A DNA stretch of 34,091 bases. Origin: a bacterium (lineage in GTDB: Bacteria; Pseudomonadota; Alphaproteobacteria; Rhizobiales; Aestuariivirgaceae). The notes under the pieces were generated by a model that was not told the DNA's origin, searched no databases, and saw only the letters and a list, made by a program, of their open reading frames with translations. Numbering within the stretch: position 1 is the first letter of the stretch; the number at the start of each line of letters is the position of its first letter. The translations under genes were made by a program, and so were the position numbers. The stretch lies in assembly GCA_022842165.1 (NCBI GenBank), contig JALHQC010000045.1:1-34091 (forward strand). The letters are read 5' to 3'. Of this stretch, positions 10,048 to 19,241 are shown piece by piece.

Positions 10048-10133
10048 CGTCATCCCGGCGCAGGCCGGGATCCAGCTACCTGCTGCCGATGACCAGGAAA
10101 GAAAGCGGGGTCCCGGCCTGCGCCGGGATGACG
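10048..10133. repeat. Two-armed palindromic intergenic repeat
   Basis: A left arm at 10048-10073 (CGTCATCCCGGCGCAGGCC followed by GGGATCC) and a right arm at 10109-10133 are reverse complements except for a one-base length difference near the inner end. They are separated by about 35 bases. Each arm is itself partly self-complementary (CCCGGC/GCCGGG), so single-arm or long-range hairpins are possible. The CGTCATCCCGG...CCGGGATC core resembles short palindromic repeats I recall as dispersed in alphaproteobacterial genomes. The right arm ends just before the ribosome site of the acetyltransferase gene. It could act as a transcript-end structure for ubiG. No other copy was noticed in this window. 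Confidence 0.8.
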
Positions 10134-10142
10134 GAGAGAAAG

Positions 10143-10634
10143 ATGCAGATACGGGAATACCGGGAAGACGACTGTTCCGACGTCACCGCGATCTTCGTCA
10201 ACGCGGTGACGGTGACAGGCCTTCGCGGCTATTCGCCCGAGCAGGTGAGAGTGTGGGCTGCAAGCGGGGCATCCGATGATGCAACGCGCGAGCGCTGTGG
10301 CGATGGGCGGCTTGTCCTTGTCGCCGTGGATGAGAATGACCGGGCGATTGCCTTCACCGACCTCGAGGATGACGGCCACATCGACATGCTGTTCTGCCTG
10401 CCGGAGTGGACGGGGCGCGGCATCGCTTCGGCACTCTATGAAAGGCTTGAACACATCGCACGCGAACGCGGCATGAGCAGGCTCTATGTCGAGGCAAGCG
10501 AAATCGCCAGGCCGGTCTTCGCGAAAAAGGGATTTGTGCTTCTCCATCGCAACGACTTCGAGATCGATGGCGTCGCCGTTCACCATTACACGATGGAAAA
10601 GCTGCTGCTTGGCAAGCTGCCGATTGCTGGCTAG
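10143..10634 (+). CDS. GNAT-family N-acetyltransferase
   Basis: A 163-residue single-domain acetyltransferase. The acetyl-CoA-binding motif A is visible as LPEWTGRGIASALYERLE (the R/Q-x-x-G-x-G/A pattern), preceded by the beta4 strand HIDMLFCL. The C-terminal part (RLYVEASEIARPVFAKKGFVLLHRND) matches motif B and the GNAT core. It resembles the YafP-like subgroup, but the substrate cannot be read from sequence. The frame is open further upstream through the palindromic repeat. I chose the ATG at 10143 because a GGAG ribosome site lies 6 bases before it and the domain starts there (MQIREYREDD). The xylulokinase gene starts 30 bases after its stop on the same strand. Confidence 0.88.
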   Translation: MQIREYREDDCSDVTAIFVNAVTVTGLRGYSPEQVRVWAASGASDDATRERCGDGRLVLVAVDENDRAIAFTDLEDDGHIDMLFCLPEWTGRGIASALYERLEHIARERGMSRLYVEASEIARPVFAKKGFVLLHRNDFEIDGVAVHHYTMEKLLLGKLPIAG

Positions 10635-10664
10635 CCTTGGTGGCTGCAACCGGATTTTCCTTGC

Positions 10665-12122
10665 ATGTTTCTCGGCATCGATATCGGCACATCGGCGGTC
10701 AAGGCCATCGTGGTGGACGAGGCGCAGCGCGTCATCGCGTCCGCCACCGTGGCGCTTTCGATCTCTCGGCCTCGGGACCTGTGGTCGGAGCAGAACCCCG
10801 CAGACTGGTGGATTGCCATCGAAGGCACCATAACTGCACTTCGTAACGATGCCGGCCCGGCATGGAGCGCAATCCGCGCCATCGGGCTTTCGGGGCAGAT
10901 GCATGGGGCGGTGCTGATCGATCAGAACGGCATGCCGCTGCGGCCCGCGATCCTGTGGAACGACGGGCGCTCGTTCAAAGAAGCGAAGGACCTGAACGGG
11001 AAGCTCCCATCCATCGGCACCATCGCGGGCGTTCCGGCGATGGCGAGCTTCATCGCGCCGAAGATCCTGTGGCTCCGGGCGCATGAGCCGGACGTGCTGG
11101 CGCGTGCAACGCAAATCCTGCTGCCCAAGGATTATGCGCGCTATCTGATGACCGGCAGCTTCGCCACCGACATGGCCGATGGCTCGGGGAGCCTGTTGCT
11201 CGATTCAGGCAAGCGCGCATGGTCGCCGGAAATTGCCAAGGCTTGCGGCATTCCCTTGAGCCTTCTGCCGGCAGCACTTGAGGGAAGCGCCGTTTCGGGC
11301 CAGCTCAAAGGTGCGGTTGCCAGCGCATGGGGCCTCACCCCCGGCACCATCGTTGCCACGGGTGCGGGCGATGCGGCAGCGGGTGCGGTGGGGCTTGGCG
11401 CCATCAGCGAGGGCGATGCCTTCATCTCGATGGGCACGGCGTCGCAATATTTCGTGGCGCGCGACCATTACCGGCCGGCACCGCAGCACCTGATCCACAC
11501 CTTCTGTCACGCGCTGCCCAACCGCTGGTTCCAGATGGCGGCGATCCTCAATGGCGCCAGTGCGCTCGCCTGGGCGGCGGAGCTTCTGGGGCACAAGGAC
11601 ATCGGCCGCCTGCTGGAGATGACGGAGAAGGCCTTTGCAGGCCCCTCGCCCGTCATGTTCCTGCCCTATCTCGCGGGCGAGCGCACTCCGCACAACAACC
11701 CGCATGCGAGGGGTGTGCTGTTCGGACTGACGCCATCGACGACACCCGAACAGGTGACCCAAGCCGTGCTCGAAGGCGTTGCCTTCTCGCTCGCCGATTG
11801 CCAGGCCTATGTCGAAGAGACGGGCCCGCTTCCGCAGGCGATCGCCGTCAACGGCGGGGGTGCGAAGAGCCGGTTCTGGATGCGGATCGTGGCGAGTGCG
11901 CTCAATCGCACCGTCGTCATCTTCGAGGGCGGCGAAGGGGGCCCCGCTTTCGGCGCGGCAAGGCTGGCGCGGCTGGCGGCAACGGGAGAGGACCCCATCA
12001 CCGTTTGCACCAAGCCGGCGATTGCGGCGGCCATCGAACCCGAAGCGGGGCTTGCCGCGGCCTATGGCGAGCGGCTGACGAAATTCCGGTCGCTCTACCG
12101 GGCGCTTGTTCCCGAGTTCTGA
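10665..12122 (+). CDS. xylB: Xylulokinase
   Basis: A 485-residue FGGY-family sugar kinase that phosphorylates D-xylulose to xylulose 5-phosphate. Visible features are the phosphate-binding GIDIGTSAVKA at about 4-14, the substrate-contacting LSGQMHGAVLID and ILWNDGRS segments, the catalytic-Asp loop VATGAGDAAAGAVG, and the C-terminal FGGY motif region with AVNGGGAKSRFWMRIVA. Length and the QMHG motif favour xylulokinase over glycerol or ribulo-kinases. No xylose isomerase, xylose transporter or regulator is adjacent, so its physiological role here is not shown by context. It ends three bases before the convergent DUF1127 gene. Confidence 0.9.
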   Translation: MFLGIDIGTSAVKAIVVDEAQRVIASATVALSISRPRDLWSEQNPADWWIAIEGTITALRNDAGPAWSAIRAIGLSGQMHGAVLIDQNGMPLRPAILWNDGRSFKEAKDLNGKLPSIGTIAGVPAMASFIAPKILWLRAHEPDVLARATQILLPKDYARYLMTGSFATDMADGSGSLLLDSGKRAWSPEIAKACGIPLSLLPAALEGSAVSGQLKGAVASAWGLTPGTIVATGAGDAAAGAVGLGAISEGDAFISMGTASQYFVARDHYRPAPQHLIHTFCHALPNRWFQMAAILNGASALAWAAELLGHKDIGRLLEMTEKAFAGPSPVMFLPYLAGERTPHNNPHARGVLFGLTPSTTPEQVTQAVLEGVAFSLADCQAYVEETGPLPQAIAVNGGGAKSRFWMRIVASALNRTVVIFEGGEGGPAFGAARLARLAATGEDPITVCTKPAIAAAIEPEAGLAAAYGERLTKFRSLYRALVPEF

Positions 12123-12125
12123 GCC

Positions 12126-12386
12126 TTATTGCGAGCGCAGGCCCCGGCGCATCCGCTGCTCCCTCAGCCGTTCGATCTCGGCGATGGGATCGATGTCGCG
12201 CGGAAGCCGCAGCGCATGGCGCAGGTCGCCGCGCGACATGCCGATATCGTTCAGCATGTAGTCGTCGAGCTGTTCCAGCCTTCTGAGCTTTTTCCTGGCC
12301 ATCCAGTTGCGGACCAGGCGGCGCAGCTTCGGGAACACGAAGGTACTGTCGCGTGAGTGGGCCTGATGAAAAATGTAGTCGCGCAT
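12126..12386 (-). CDS. DUF1127 family small protein
   Basis: An 86-residue protein, rich in Arg and Leu. The C-terminal half carries the DUF1127 (YjiS-like) pattern RRLEQLDDYMLNDIGMSRGD, in which the aligned L-x-D-I-G-x-x-R core is clear. Members of this family are abundant in alphaproteobacteria. Some have been linked to phosphate or carbon metabolism and RNA regulation, but no role can be assigned here. A GTG at 12395 would add three residues; the ATG at 12386 was preferred. It diverges from the MocR-type regulator gene, and the shared region of about 100 bases contains an inverted repeat. It is convergent with xylB. Confidence 0.82.
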   Translation of the reverse strand: MRDYIFHQAHSRDSTFVFPKLRRLVRNWMARKKLRRLEQLDDYMLNDIGMSRGDLRHALRLPRDIDPIAEIERLREQRMRRGLRSQ

Positions 12387-12409
12387 TTGAGTCACCGATT
12401 GTCTTTATT

Positions 12410-12435
12410 GTACCAATCAAACTTCTTGATTGTAC
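12410..12435. promoter_or_regulatory. Inverted repeat between DUF1127 gene and mocR-type regulator
   Basis: GTACCAATCAA at 12410-12420 and TTGATTGTAC at 12426-12435 are reverse complements apart from one missing G, separated by 5 bases. The same site also holds ATTGTAC as a direct repeat on the plus strand (12407-12413 and 12429-12435). A possible -10 element TATACT lies at 12447-12452, before the regulator start at 12491. MocR/GntR regulators commonly bind repeats in their own promoter, so this is a good candidate operator. That link is inferred from position. Confidence 0.5.
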
Positions 12436-12490
12436 GGGTTCAATTCTATACTGTAGGGATGCAATTGCCGACAAGGGAAACATTGTCCTC

Positions 12491-13882
12491 ATGACAATTT
12501 GGTTGCCGCAGCTCCGCCGTGAACGTCCACTCTACCTCGAGATCGCTGACGGAATCCGTCAGGATCTGTCGCGCGGCACGCTGAAGCCGGGCGACCGGCT
12601 GCCGCCGCAGCGCGAGCTTGCCTTCCGGCTCGGCGTGACCACCGGAACGGTCACGCGGGCCTATGCCGAGGCCGAGAAGATGGGCCTGCTGGTGGGCGAA
12701 GTGGGGCGCGGCAGCTATCTCCGCGCGCCCGCACCGCAGCCCCAACCCTTCGCGGCGGGACGGCGCGAGACTTCAGGTCTCGCCGATCTTTCGATGGCCT
12801 CACCCCCCAATGTGGCAGACGCGCGCGATCTCGATGCAGCACTTGGCCGGATCATGGCCTCGCCACACTCGATCGATCTGCTTGGCTATCCGCCGCCCGA
12901 GGGCTATCCGCTGCACCGGGCCATGGGGGCAAAATGGCTGGCGCGCAGCGGGATCGTGGCCGATCCATCGCAGGTCATCGTCACGGCGGGCGCCCAGGCC
13001 GGGATCATCGCGATACTGGCGGCGATCAGCCAGCCGGGCGAGAAGCTGTTCGTCGAAGGGCTGAACTACCCCACCATCAAACCCATTGCCCGGCAGCTCG
13101 GCATCGAGCTGGTGCCGCTCGAGATCGATGCCGGCGGCCTCGTTCCGGAGGCGCTGGAACGCGCGGCGCGGGCGGGCGAGGCCTCCATGCTCTACATCGT
13201 GCCCACGCTGCAAAGCCCGACAACCGCGACGCTGAACCTCGAGCGGCGGCAGGCGATCGCCGATGTCGCGCGGCGCTATGGCCTCATCATCATCGAGGAC
13301 GATATCTTCCGGCTGCTCGACCCGCGCCTGCAGCCGCCAACCCTGTTCACGCTGGCGCCCGAGCGCAGCTATCATATCACGTCCGTCTCGAAGACGCTGG
13401 CGCCCGGCCTTCGTGTGGGCTTCGTGGTGGCGCCCCCGGGCAAGGCCGAAGCGCTCATCCGCCACCAGACGATCACCAACGGGCGTTCGGTGGGGCTTGC
13501 CGCCGAAGTGGCCCGGCACTGGATCGAGAGCGAGACGGCGGACCGGATCCTTTCGGCCATCATCGCCGAGAATGCCGCGCGGGCCGGCATGGCGCGCGAG
13601 ATCTTCAGCGGGCGGGAGTTCCTGTGCGGGCCGGGCGCGCCGTTCATGTGGCTGAAACTTCCCGACCAGTGGCAGCCCGGCGATTTCACCCGCGCCGCGC
13701 TCGATCATGGCGTGAAGATCAGTTCCGGCACCGCCTTCGCGATCGACCGGCGGGCAGATGACCGCGCGGTGCGCATCTGTTTTGGCGGAAACGTGACGCG
13801 TGAAGGCCTGCGCCAGGCCCTGATCGGCATCAATTCGCTGATCGACCAGGACCCCGCCGAGCGCTTCGCCCATGTCGCCTGA
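12491..13882 (+). CDS. MocR-type transcriptional regulator (GntR HTH fused to class I aminotransferase domain)
   Basis: A 463-residue protein with an N-terminal GntR winged helix at about 10-80 (LSRGTLKPGDRLPPQRELA, then TTGTVTRAYAEAE). An aminotransferase-like domain covers about 100-455, with the PLP-binding lysine at residue 301 in SVSKTLAPG and the PLP-ring Asp region IIIEDDIFRLLDP. MocR proteins use the PLP domain as a sensor for amines, amino acids or PLP itself. The ATG at 12491 was chosen because the GntR domain starts within ten residues; the frame is open further upstream to 12353. Its last 11 bases overlap the start of the next gene. This suggests that it controls, and is co-transcribed with, the hydrolase and P450. 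Confidence 0.9.
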   Translation: MTIWLPQLRRERPLYLEIADGIRQDLSRGTLKPGDRLPPQRELAFRLGVTTGTVTRAYAEAEKMGLLVGEVGRGSYLRAPAPQPQPFAAGRRETSGLADLSMASPPNVADARDLDAALGRIMASPHSIDLLGYPPPEGYPLHRAMGAKWLARSGIVADPSQVIVTAGAQAGIIAILAAISQPGEKLFVEGLNYPTIKPIARQLGIELVPLEIDAGGLVPEALERAARAGEASMLYIVPTLQSPTTATLNLERRQAIADVARRYGLIIIEDDIFRLLDPRLQPPTLFTLAPERSYHITSVSKTLAPGLRVGFVVAPPGKAEALIRHQTITNGRSVGLAAEVARHWIESETADRILSAIIAENAARAGMAREIFSGREFLCGPGAPFMWLKLPDQWQPGDFTRAALDHGVKISSGTAFAIDRRADDRAVRICFGGNVTREGLRQALIGINSLIDQDPAERFAHVA

Positions 13883-15071
13883 AGGAGGCTCCGGCGAGGA
13901 CCACTTGCCACGGGTGAAGCGGCGCACGGTCTTCTATATCGAAGGCTATGACCCGCGCGGCCCGTCGCACTATCATGCGCTCTATCGCGACGAGGCCGCC
14001 CGGCAGGCGCCGGTGAACGGGCTGGCGATCACCGTCGGCCCGCGGCGCAAGCTGGACTCCATCAGCTCGGGCTGGCGGGTTTCGAGCCCGCAGGCGGAAA
14101 CGCAATACGTGTTCCTGCGCTATGACGACATCATGCGCGGGCGGTGGGCGAAGACCGGCCCCGCCGTGCTGCGCGACATTTGCCGCTATGCCTCGGCCTA
14201 TTTGCGGCGGGGCGTCTACGCCGCCATGTTCAGGCATTCCCGCCCTCTCCTGTTCTTCACGACACTGGCGCCCGCGCTGGTTGTCATCGGACTGATCGTT
14301 TCGGCCCTTGCCGGTACAGCACTTGGCTTTCTAGTGAACGGGATGGCGGGACTGGCCGCCGCCGTGGCGATGTTGGCGGGCCTGGTTGCGCTGCAGCCCG
14401 TGTTCGAGCCCCGTGTCGCCGCGTTCTGGCTGGCGCGGATCTGCGCCTTCACGGCCGATCTGGCAGATGGCATTCCAGCGATGGAAGGACGGATCGATGC
14501 GTTCGCCGCGCGCATCGCCGCTGCAGCCATGGAAGGCGATGCGGATGAGGTTCTGGTCGTTGGGCACAGCGTCGGCAGCTTCATCGGCGTTTCGGCCTGC
14601 GCGCGGGCGCTGGCGCGAATGGGGGGTGCGCCGGCACGCATTTCGTTCCTGACGCTCGGCCAGTCGATTCCCATGTATGGCGTTCAGCCGGATGCCCGCG
14701 CTTTCAGGGCGGAGTTGCAGCAACTGGCAGCCGACCGCCGCGTGACGTGGATCGACGTCAGCGCGCCGAGCGACGGGCTGTGCTTTGCCCTGACCGACCC
14801 CGTGATGGCGTCCGGCCTGAAGCAGCCCGTTCCCGCCCAGCAGAAACCACGGCTGATGCCGGCCCGCTATGTCAGGCTGTTCACGCCCCCGGCCTATGCC
14901 GCCATGACGCGCGATTTCTACCGCCATCACTTCCAGTATCTGATGGCGGCAGAGCTGCCGGGTGAGTATGACTATTTCCTCATTACGGGAGGCGGCATGA
15001 GTTTGGCGGAACGCTACGCGCCTGGCAGCGGCAGCGCCGGTGCCGGCCACCCGAAGGCGGCGCGCCGATGA
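13872..15071 (+). CDS. Membrane-anchored protein with serine-hydrolase (GHSVG) motif, function unknown
   Basis: A 399-residue protein I do not recognise by name. An N-terminal beta-strand-like segment (RTVFYIEGYDPRG) looks like the first strand of an alpha/beta hydrolase. Two hydrophobic membrane helices lie at about 125-147 and 150-175. They are followed by VLVVGHSVGSFIG, a nucleophile elbow with candidate Ser 233. Acid and base residues of a triad cannot be assigned with confidence. The insertion of a membrane hairpin before the nucleophile elbow is unusual. The start overlaps the regulator gene (13872-13882), and the stop overlaps the P450 start by 4 bases (ATGA), so the three genes are probably translated together. 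A lipase, esterase or thioesterase role is possible but unproven. Confidence 0.75.
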   Translation: MSPEGGSGEDHLPRVKRRTVFYIEGYDPRGPSHYHALYRDEAARQAPVNGLAITVGPRRKLDSISSGWRVSSPQAETQYVFLRYDDIMRGRWAKTGPAVLRDICRYASAYLRRGVYAAMFRHSRPLLFFTTLAPALVVIGLIVSALAGTALGFLVNGMAGLAAAVAMLAGLVALQPVFEPRVAAFWLARICAFTADLADGIPAMEGRIDAFAARIAAAAMEGDADEVLVVGHSVGSFIGVSACARALARMGGAPARISFLTLGQSIPMYGVQPDARAFRAELQQLAADRRVTWIDVSAPSDGLCFALTDPVMASGLKQPVPAQQKPRLMPARYVRLFTPPAYAAMTRDFYRHHFQYLMAAELPGEYDYFLITGGGMSLAERYAPGSGSAGAGHPKAARR

Positions 15072-16462
15072 GCGGCTTCACACCGGCCTACCCGAAGCTG
15101 GCGCTGCCAAAGTCGAAGCTGTTGCGGAAGCTGATGCTGCCATGGCTGGCCCGCAAATCGCGGCACTGCTCGATCGCCATGATTCCCGAGAGCAGCTACC
15201 GGAGGAAAGTCAGCGAACTGAAGCTGCCGGGACGCAGCGCCCTGTTTCCGGCCGACGTCGATGTCATCCGCCGCGTGCTGGTGGAGGATGCCGAAGATTT
15301 CCCGAAGAGCGTGATCGTCGCCGATACGCTGGGGCTGCTGCTCGGTGACTCGATCTTCGTCTCGAACGGCGAGGTGTGGAAGCGCCAGCGCCGGATGATG
15401 ACGCCTGCCTTCGAGCATACCAGGGTCAAGGTGGTGTTCGGCATGATGATGGCGGCGGCCGATGCCATGACCGGCCGCCTCGATGCCGTGGCGGATGGGC
15501 GCTGCTGCGATGTCGAGGAGGAGATGACCTTCGTCACGGCGGATATCATCTTCCGCACCATCTTCTCGCGGCCGCTCGAGGCGCATGAGGCGGACATCAT
15601 CTTCAAGGCCTTCCGCAGCTATCAGGAGGCGGCCTTTGCGCATGGCATCAACCGGGCCATGCGGCTTCCGGAGTGGATGTCGTTTCTGGCATTCCGCCGC
15701 GCCAGGAAGACGGCCCGCATCATCCGCGCGGCGCTCGACCCGATCGTCGCCTCGCGCCATGCCAGCTTTCATGCCGGCGAGCCGCAAGTCCATCACGATA
15801 TCCTGCAATCCCTCGTCTCGGTGAAGGACGACGTCACCGGCACCCACTTCGACTTGCGCGAATTGTGCGAGCAGGTCGCCATGCTGTTCCTGGCAGGGCA
15901 CGAGACCTCGGCCAGCGCGCTGTCGTGGTCGCTCTATCTCCTGTCCATGGATCAGGCGGTGCAGGACCGCGTTCACGCCGAAACGGCGGAGGTTCTCGGC
16001 GACAGGCCTCTGGCGTTCCAGGATCTCCGCAAGCTCGACCTCACGCGCAACGTGTTCGCCGAAGCGATGCGGCTTTATCCGCCGGTGCCCTTCCTGCCGC
16101 GCGAGGCCGCCAAGGCCTGCCCGATCGCCAACCGGACGGCTGAGGCGGGTTCGGTTGTCTCGATCTCGCCCTGGCTCATCCACCGCAGCCGCAGCCAGTG
16201 GCAGAACCCCGACAGCTTCGACCCCGACCGCTTCAGCCGGCCCGAGACGAAGGAAGCGGAGCGGCAATGCTATATCCCCTTCAGCAAAGGACCGCGGGTG
16301 TGCCTTGGCGCGTCTTTCGCGCTGCAGGAGGCGACCATCATCCTGGCCCGCATCGCGCAGCGCTACAGGCTTGCCCCGGAGCCGGGATTCACACCGGAAC
16401 TGGTGGGCCGCCTCACCGTGCGTTCCGTCAACGGAATCAGGTTGCGCCTTTCCCGGCGCTGA
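15068..16462 (+). CDS. Cytochrome P450
   Basis: A 464-residue haem monooxygenase. The I-helix oxygen-activation motif is AGHETS at 276-281. The K-helix ExxR is EAMR at 332-335 (EAMRLYPPVPFLPRE). The haem-binding loop FSKGPRVCLG has ligand Cys 412. The C-helix WKRQRRMMTPAF at about 104-115 is typical. There is no N-terminal membrane anchor, so it should be soluble and need ferredoxin and reductase partners, none of which are encoded nearby. The sequence style (PPVPFLPRE, HRSRSQWQNPDSFDPDRF) recalls fatty-acid- or terpene-type P450s, but I cannot name a substrate. It is translationally coupled to the GHSVG protein, which may process the same lipophilic compound. Confidence 0.95.
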   Translation: MSGFTPAYPKLALPKSKLLRKLMLPWLARKSRHCSIAMIPESSYRRKVSELKLPGRSALFPADVDVIRRVLVEDAEDFPKSVIVADTLGLLLGDSIFVSNGEVWKRQRRMMTPAFEHTRVKVVFGMMMAAADAMTGRLDAVADGRCCDVEEEMTFVTADIIFRTIFSRPLEAHEADIIFKAFRSYQEAAFAHGINRAMRLPEWMSFLAFRRARKTARIIRAALDPIVASRHASFHAGEPQVHHDILQSLVSVKDDVTGTHFDLRELCEQVAMLFLAGHETSASALSWSLYLLSMDQAVQDRVHAETAEVLGDRPLAFQDLRKLDLTRNVFAEAMRLYPPVPFLPREAAKACPIANRTAEAGSVVSISPWLIHRSRSQWQNPDSFDPDRFSRPETKEAERQCYIPFSKGPRVCLGASFALQEATIILARIAQRYRLAPEPGFTPELVGRLTVRSVNGIRLRLSRR

Positions 16463-16489
16463 AATTAACCGTCTTTCGCAACCTCCCTC

Positions 16490-16518
16490 TTGACGGTGCC
16501 GCAACTCCGCCCTATTTC
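16490..16518 (+). promoter_or_regulatory. groESL promoter
   Basis: TTGACG at 16490-16495 and TATTTC at 16513-16518 are separated by 17 bases. The string CTTGAC ... CCTATTTCAG also resembles the alphaproteobacterial heat-shock (RpoH) promoter form as I remember it. It lies directly upstream of the CIRCE operator and 111 bases before the groES start. Promoter activity is inferred. Confidence 0.65.
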
Positions 16519-16530
16519 AGCCACCAGCTG

Positions 16531-16557
16531 TTGGCACTCATGAATGGTGAGTGCTAG
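16531..16557. promoter_or_regulatory. CIRCE operator (HrcA-binding site) of groESL
   Basis: TTGGCACTC, nine bases, then GAGTGCTAG. The arms match the CIRCE consensus TTAGCACTC-N9-GAGTGCTAA except for A to G at the third position and A to G at the last. CIRCE is bound by the repressor HrcA, which GroEL keeps active, so groESL is autoregulated. Its position just downstream of the promoter and upstream of groES is the standard one. Confidence 0.93.
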
Positions 16558-16628
16558 CAGGGCTGGCCCAGAAATGGGGGCAGCCATTTGCAACCTCAGA
16601 AATTGACGACAACCCGAGGAGTTACACC

Positions 16629-16943
16629 ATGCAGTTCCGTCCGTTGCACGACCGCGTCGTCGTAAAGCGCGTCGAAGAAGACACCAAGACCAAGGGTGGG
16701 ATCATCATCCCCGAGACCGCCCAGGAGAAGCCGATGCAGGGCGAAATCATCGCCGTTGGCCCCGGTGGCCGCGATGAATCCGGCAAGCTGATCCCGATCG
16801 ACGTCAAGGCTGGCGACATCGTGCTGTTCGGCAAGTGGTCTGGCACCGAGGTCAAGATCGACGGCACCGAATACCTGATCATGAAGGAGAGCGACATTAT
16901 GGGCGTTCTCGAGGGAAAGTCGGCTTCCAAGAAGGCCGCCTGA
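16629..16943 (+). CDS. groES: Co-chaperonin GroES
   Basis: A 104-residue heptameric lid of the GroEL folding chamber. It begins [16 protein letters not shown], contains the mobile loop ([23 protein letters not shown]) that docks on GroEL, and the roof-loop and C-terminal strands ([19 protein letters not shown]). The frame is open upstream, but the ATG at 16629 follows a CGAGGAG ribosome site and gives the normal length. groEL follows after 44 bases. Expression is controlled by the CIRCE operator upstream. A short Lys/Ala tail (SASKKAA) after the last strand is a minor extension. Confidence 0.98.
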   Translation: MQFRPLHDRVVVKRVEEDTKTKGGIIIPETAQEKPMQGEIIAVGPGGRDESGKLIPIDVKAGDIVLFGKWSGTEVKIDGTEYLIMKESDIMGVLEGKSASKKAA

Positions 16944-16975
16944 TCCAATTTCCACGTTTGATTTCAACCAATTGA

Positions 16976-18634
<1,659 letters not shown>

Positions 18635-18666
18635 GTCCGACGCTCAGCCGAGGGCTGAAACGACAG

Positions 18667-18697
18667 AACCCCGGTGGAAACACCGGGGTTTTTTGTT
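18667..18697 (+). terminator. Intrinsic terminator after groEL
   Basis: A perfect 10-base-pair stem, AACCCCGGTG / CACCGGGGTT, with a GAAA tetraloop (18667-18690), is followed by TTTTGTT. This is a textbook rho-independent terminator closing groESL. Confidence 0.95.
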
Positions 18698-18753
18698 GAC
18701 GCCAGGACAATGACCAAGCAGCTTTCCTCAGACTTGTGTGAAGCCGAGGCAGA

Positions 18754-18996
18754 ATGAGCAAGCGCTTGGAAGCAATGCGGCGCAATCCGCGTGGTGACTG
18801 GACGATTTCAGACGTTGAAGCGCTTTGCCGTGAGTTCGGAATACATTGCGAGTCCGTCCGAGGTGGCGGGTCGCATTTCAAGATTGCCCATCCCCGGCTA
18901 GCGGCGAAGTTGACCGTGCCTTTCAAAAGACCGATCAAGCCTGTATACATCAAGCATCTGGTAGCCTTTGCCGATAGCGTGAGGAACTTGCCATGA
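18754..18996 (+). CDS. hicA: HicA-type toxin (mRNA interferase)
   Basis: An 80-residue protein of the HicA (YcfA-like) family, a small double-stranded-RNA-binding fold that cleaves mRNA when not bound by HicB. The catalytic-His segment RGGGSHFKIAHP contains His 41 in the expected G-S-H setting. The C-terminal VPFKRPIKPVYIKHLV is the usual family end. It is slightly longer at the N-terminus than minimal HicA proteins. A GAGGCAG ribosome site precedes the ATG. Its stop overlaps the hicB start by 4 bases (ATGA), so toxin and antitoxin are translationally coupled with the toxin first, the normal hicAB order. It begins the accessory insert after the groEL terminator. Confidence 0.9.
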   Translation: MSKRLEAMRRNPRGDWTISDVEALCREFGIHCESVRGGGSHFKIAHPRLAAKLTVPFKRPIKPVYIKHLVAFADSVRNLP

Positions 18997-19217
18997 GCAA
19001 GCTTGCATACTCAGTCGTAGTTGAGCCGTTGCCTCCGGACGAAGGCGGTGGCTTCGTTGCCGTCGTACCCGATCTTCCCGGATGCATGAGCGACGGGGAG
19101 ACACCGGAGGAGGCGCTGCTCAATATTCAGGATGCCATCGCAACCTGGATCGAGGCTGCACACGACATGGGTCATGCGGTTCCAACGCCATCACGCAGAT
19201 TGGCGTTGGCGGGGTAA
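18993..19217 (+). CDS. hicB: HicB-type antitoxin
   Basis: A 74-residue protein made of the partial RNase-H-like HicB fold: YSVVVEPLPPDEGGGFVAVVPDLPGCMSDGETPEEALLNIQDAI. The PDLPGC motif is diagnostic. It should neutralise HicA by direct binding. It is a short form that ends soon after the fold and shows no added ribbon-helix-helix or HTH DNA-binding domain, so it may not autorepress the way longer HicB proteins do. Its ATG overlaps the hicA stop. Confidence 0.9.
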   Translation: MSKLAYSVVVEPLPPDEGGGFVAVVPDLPGCMSDGETPEEALLNIQDAIATWIEAAHDMGHAVPTPSRRLALAG

Positions 19218-19241
19218 CCCAGCGCAGGCGATCAGCAAAGT

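Noticed and set aside
10050..11114. A 354-codon minus-strand frame across the acetyltransferase and xylB genes
   Set aside because: It runs through a palindromic repeat and is antisense to two recognised genes with good starts.
14331..16504. Long minus-strand frames opposite the GHSVG and P450 genes
   Set aside because: They are antisense shadows. The plus-strand P450 has all catalytic motifs and is coupled to its neighbour.
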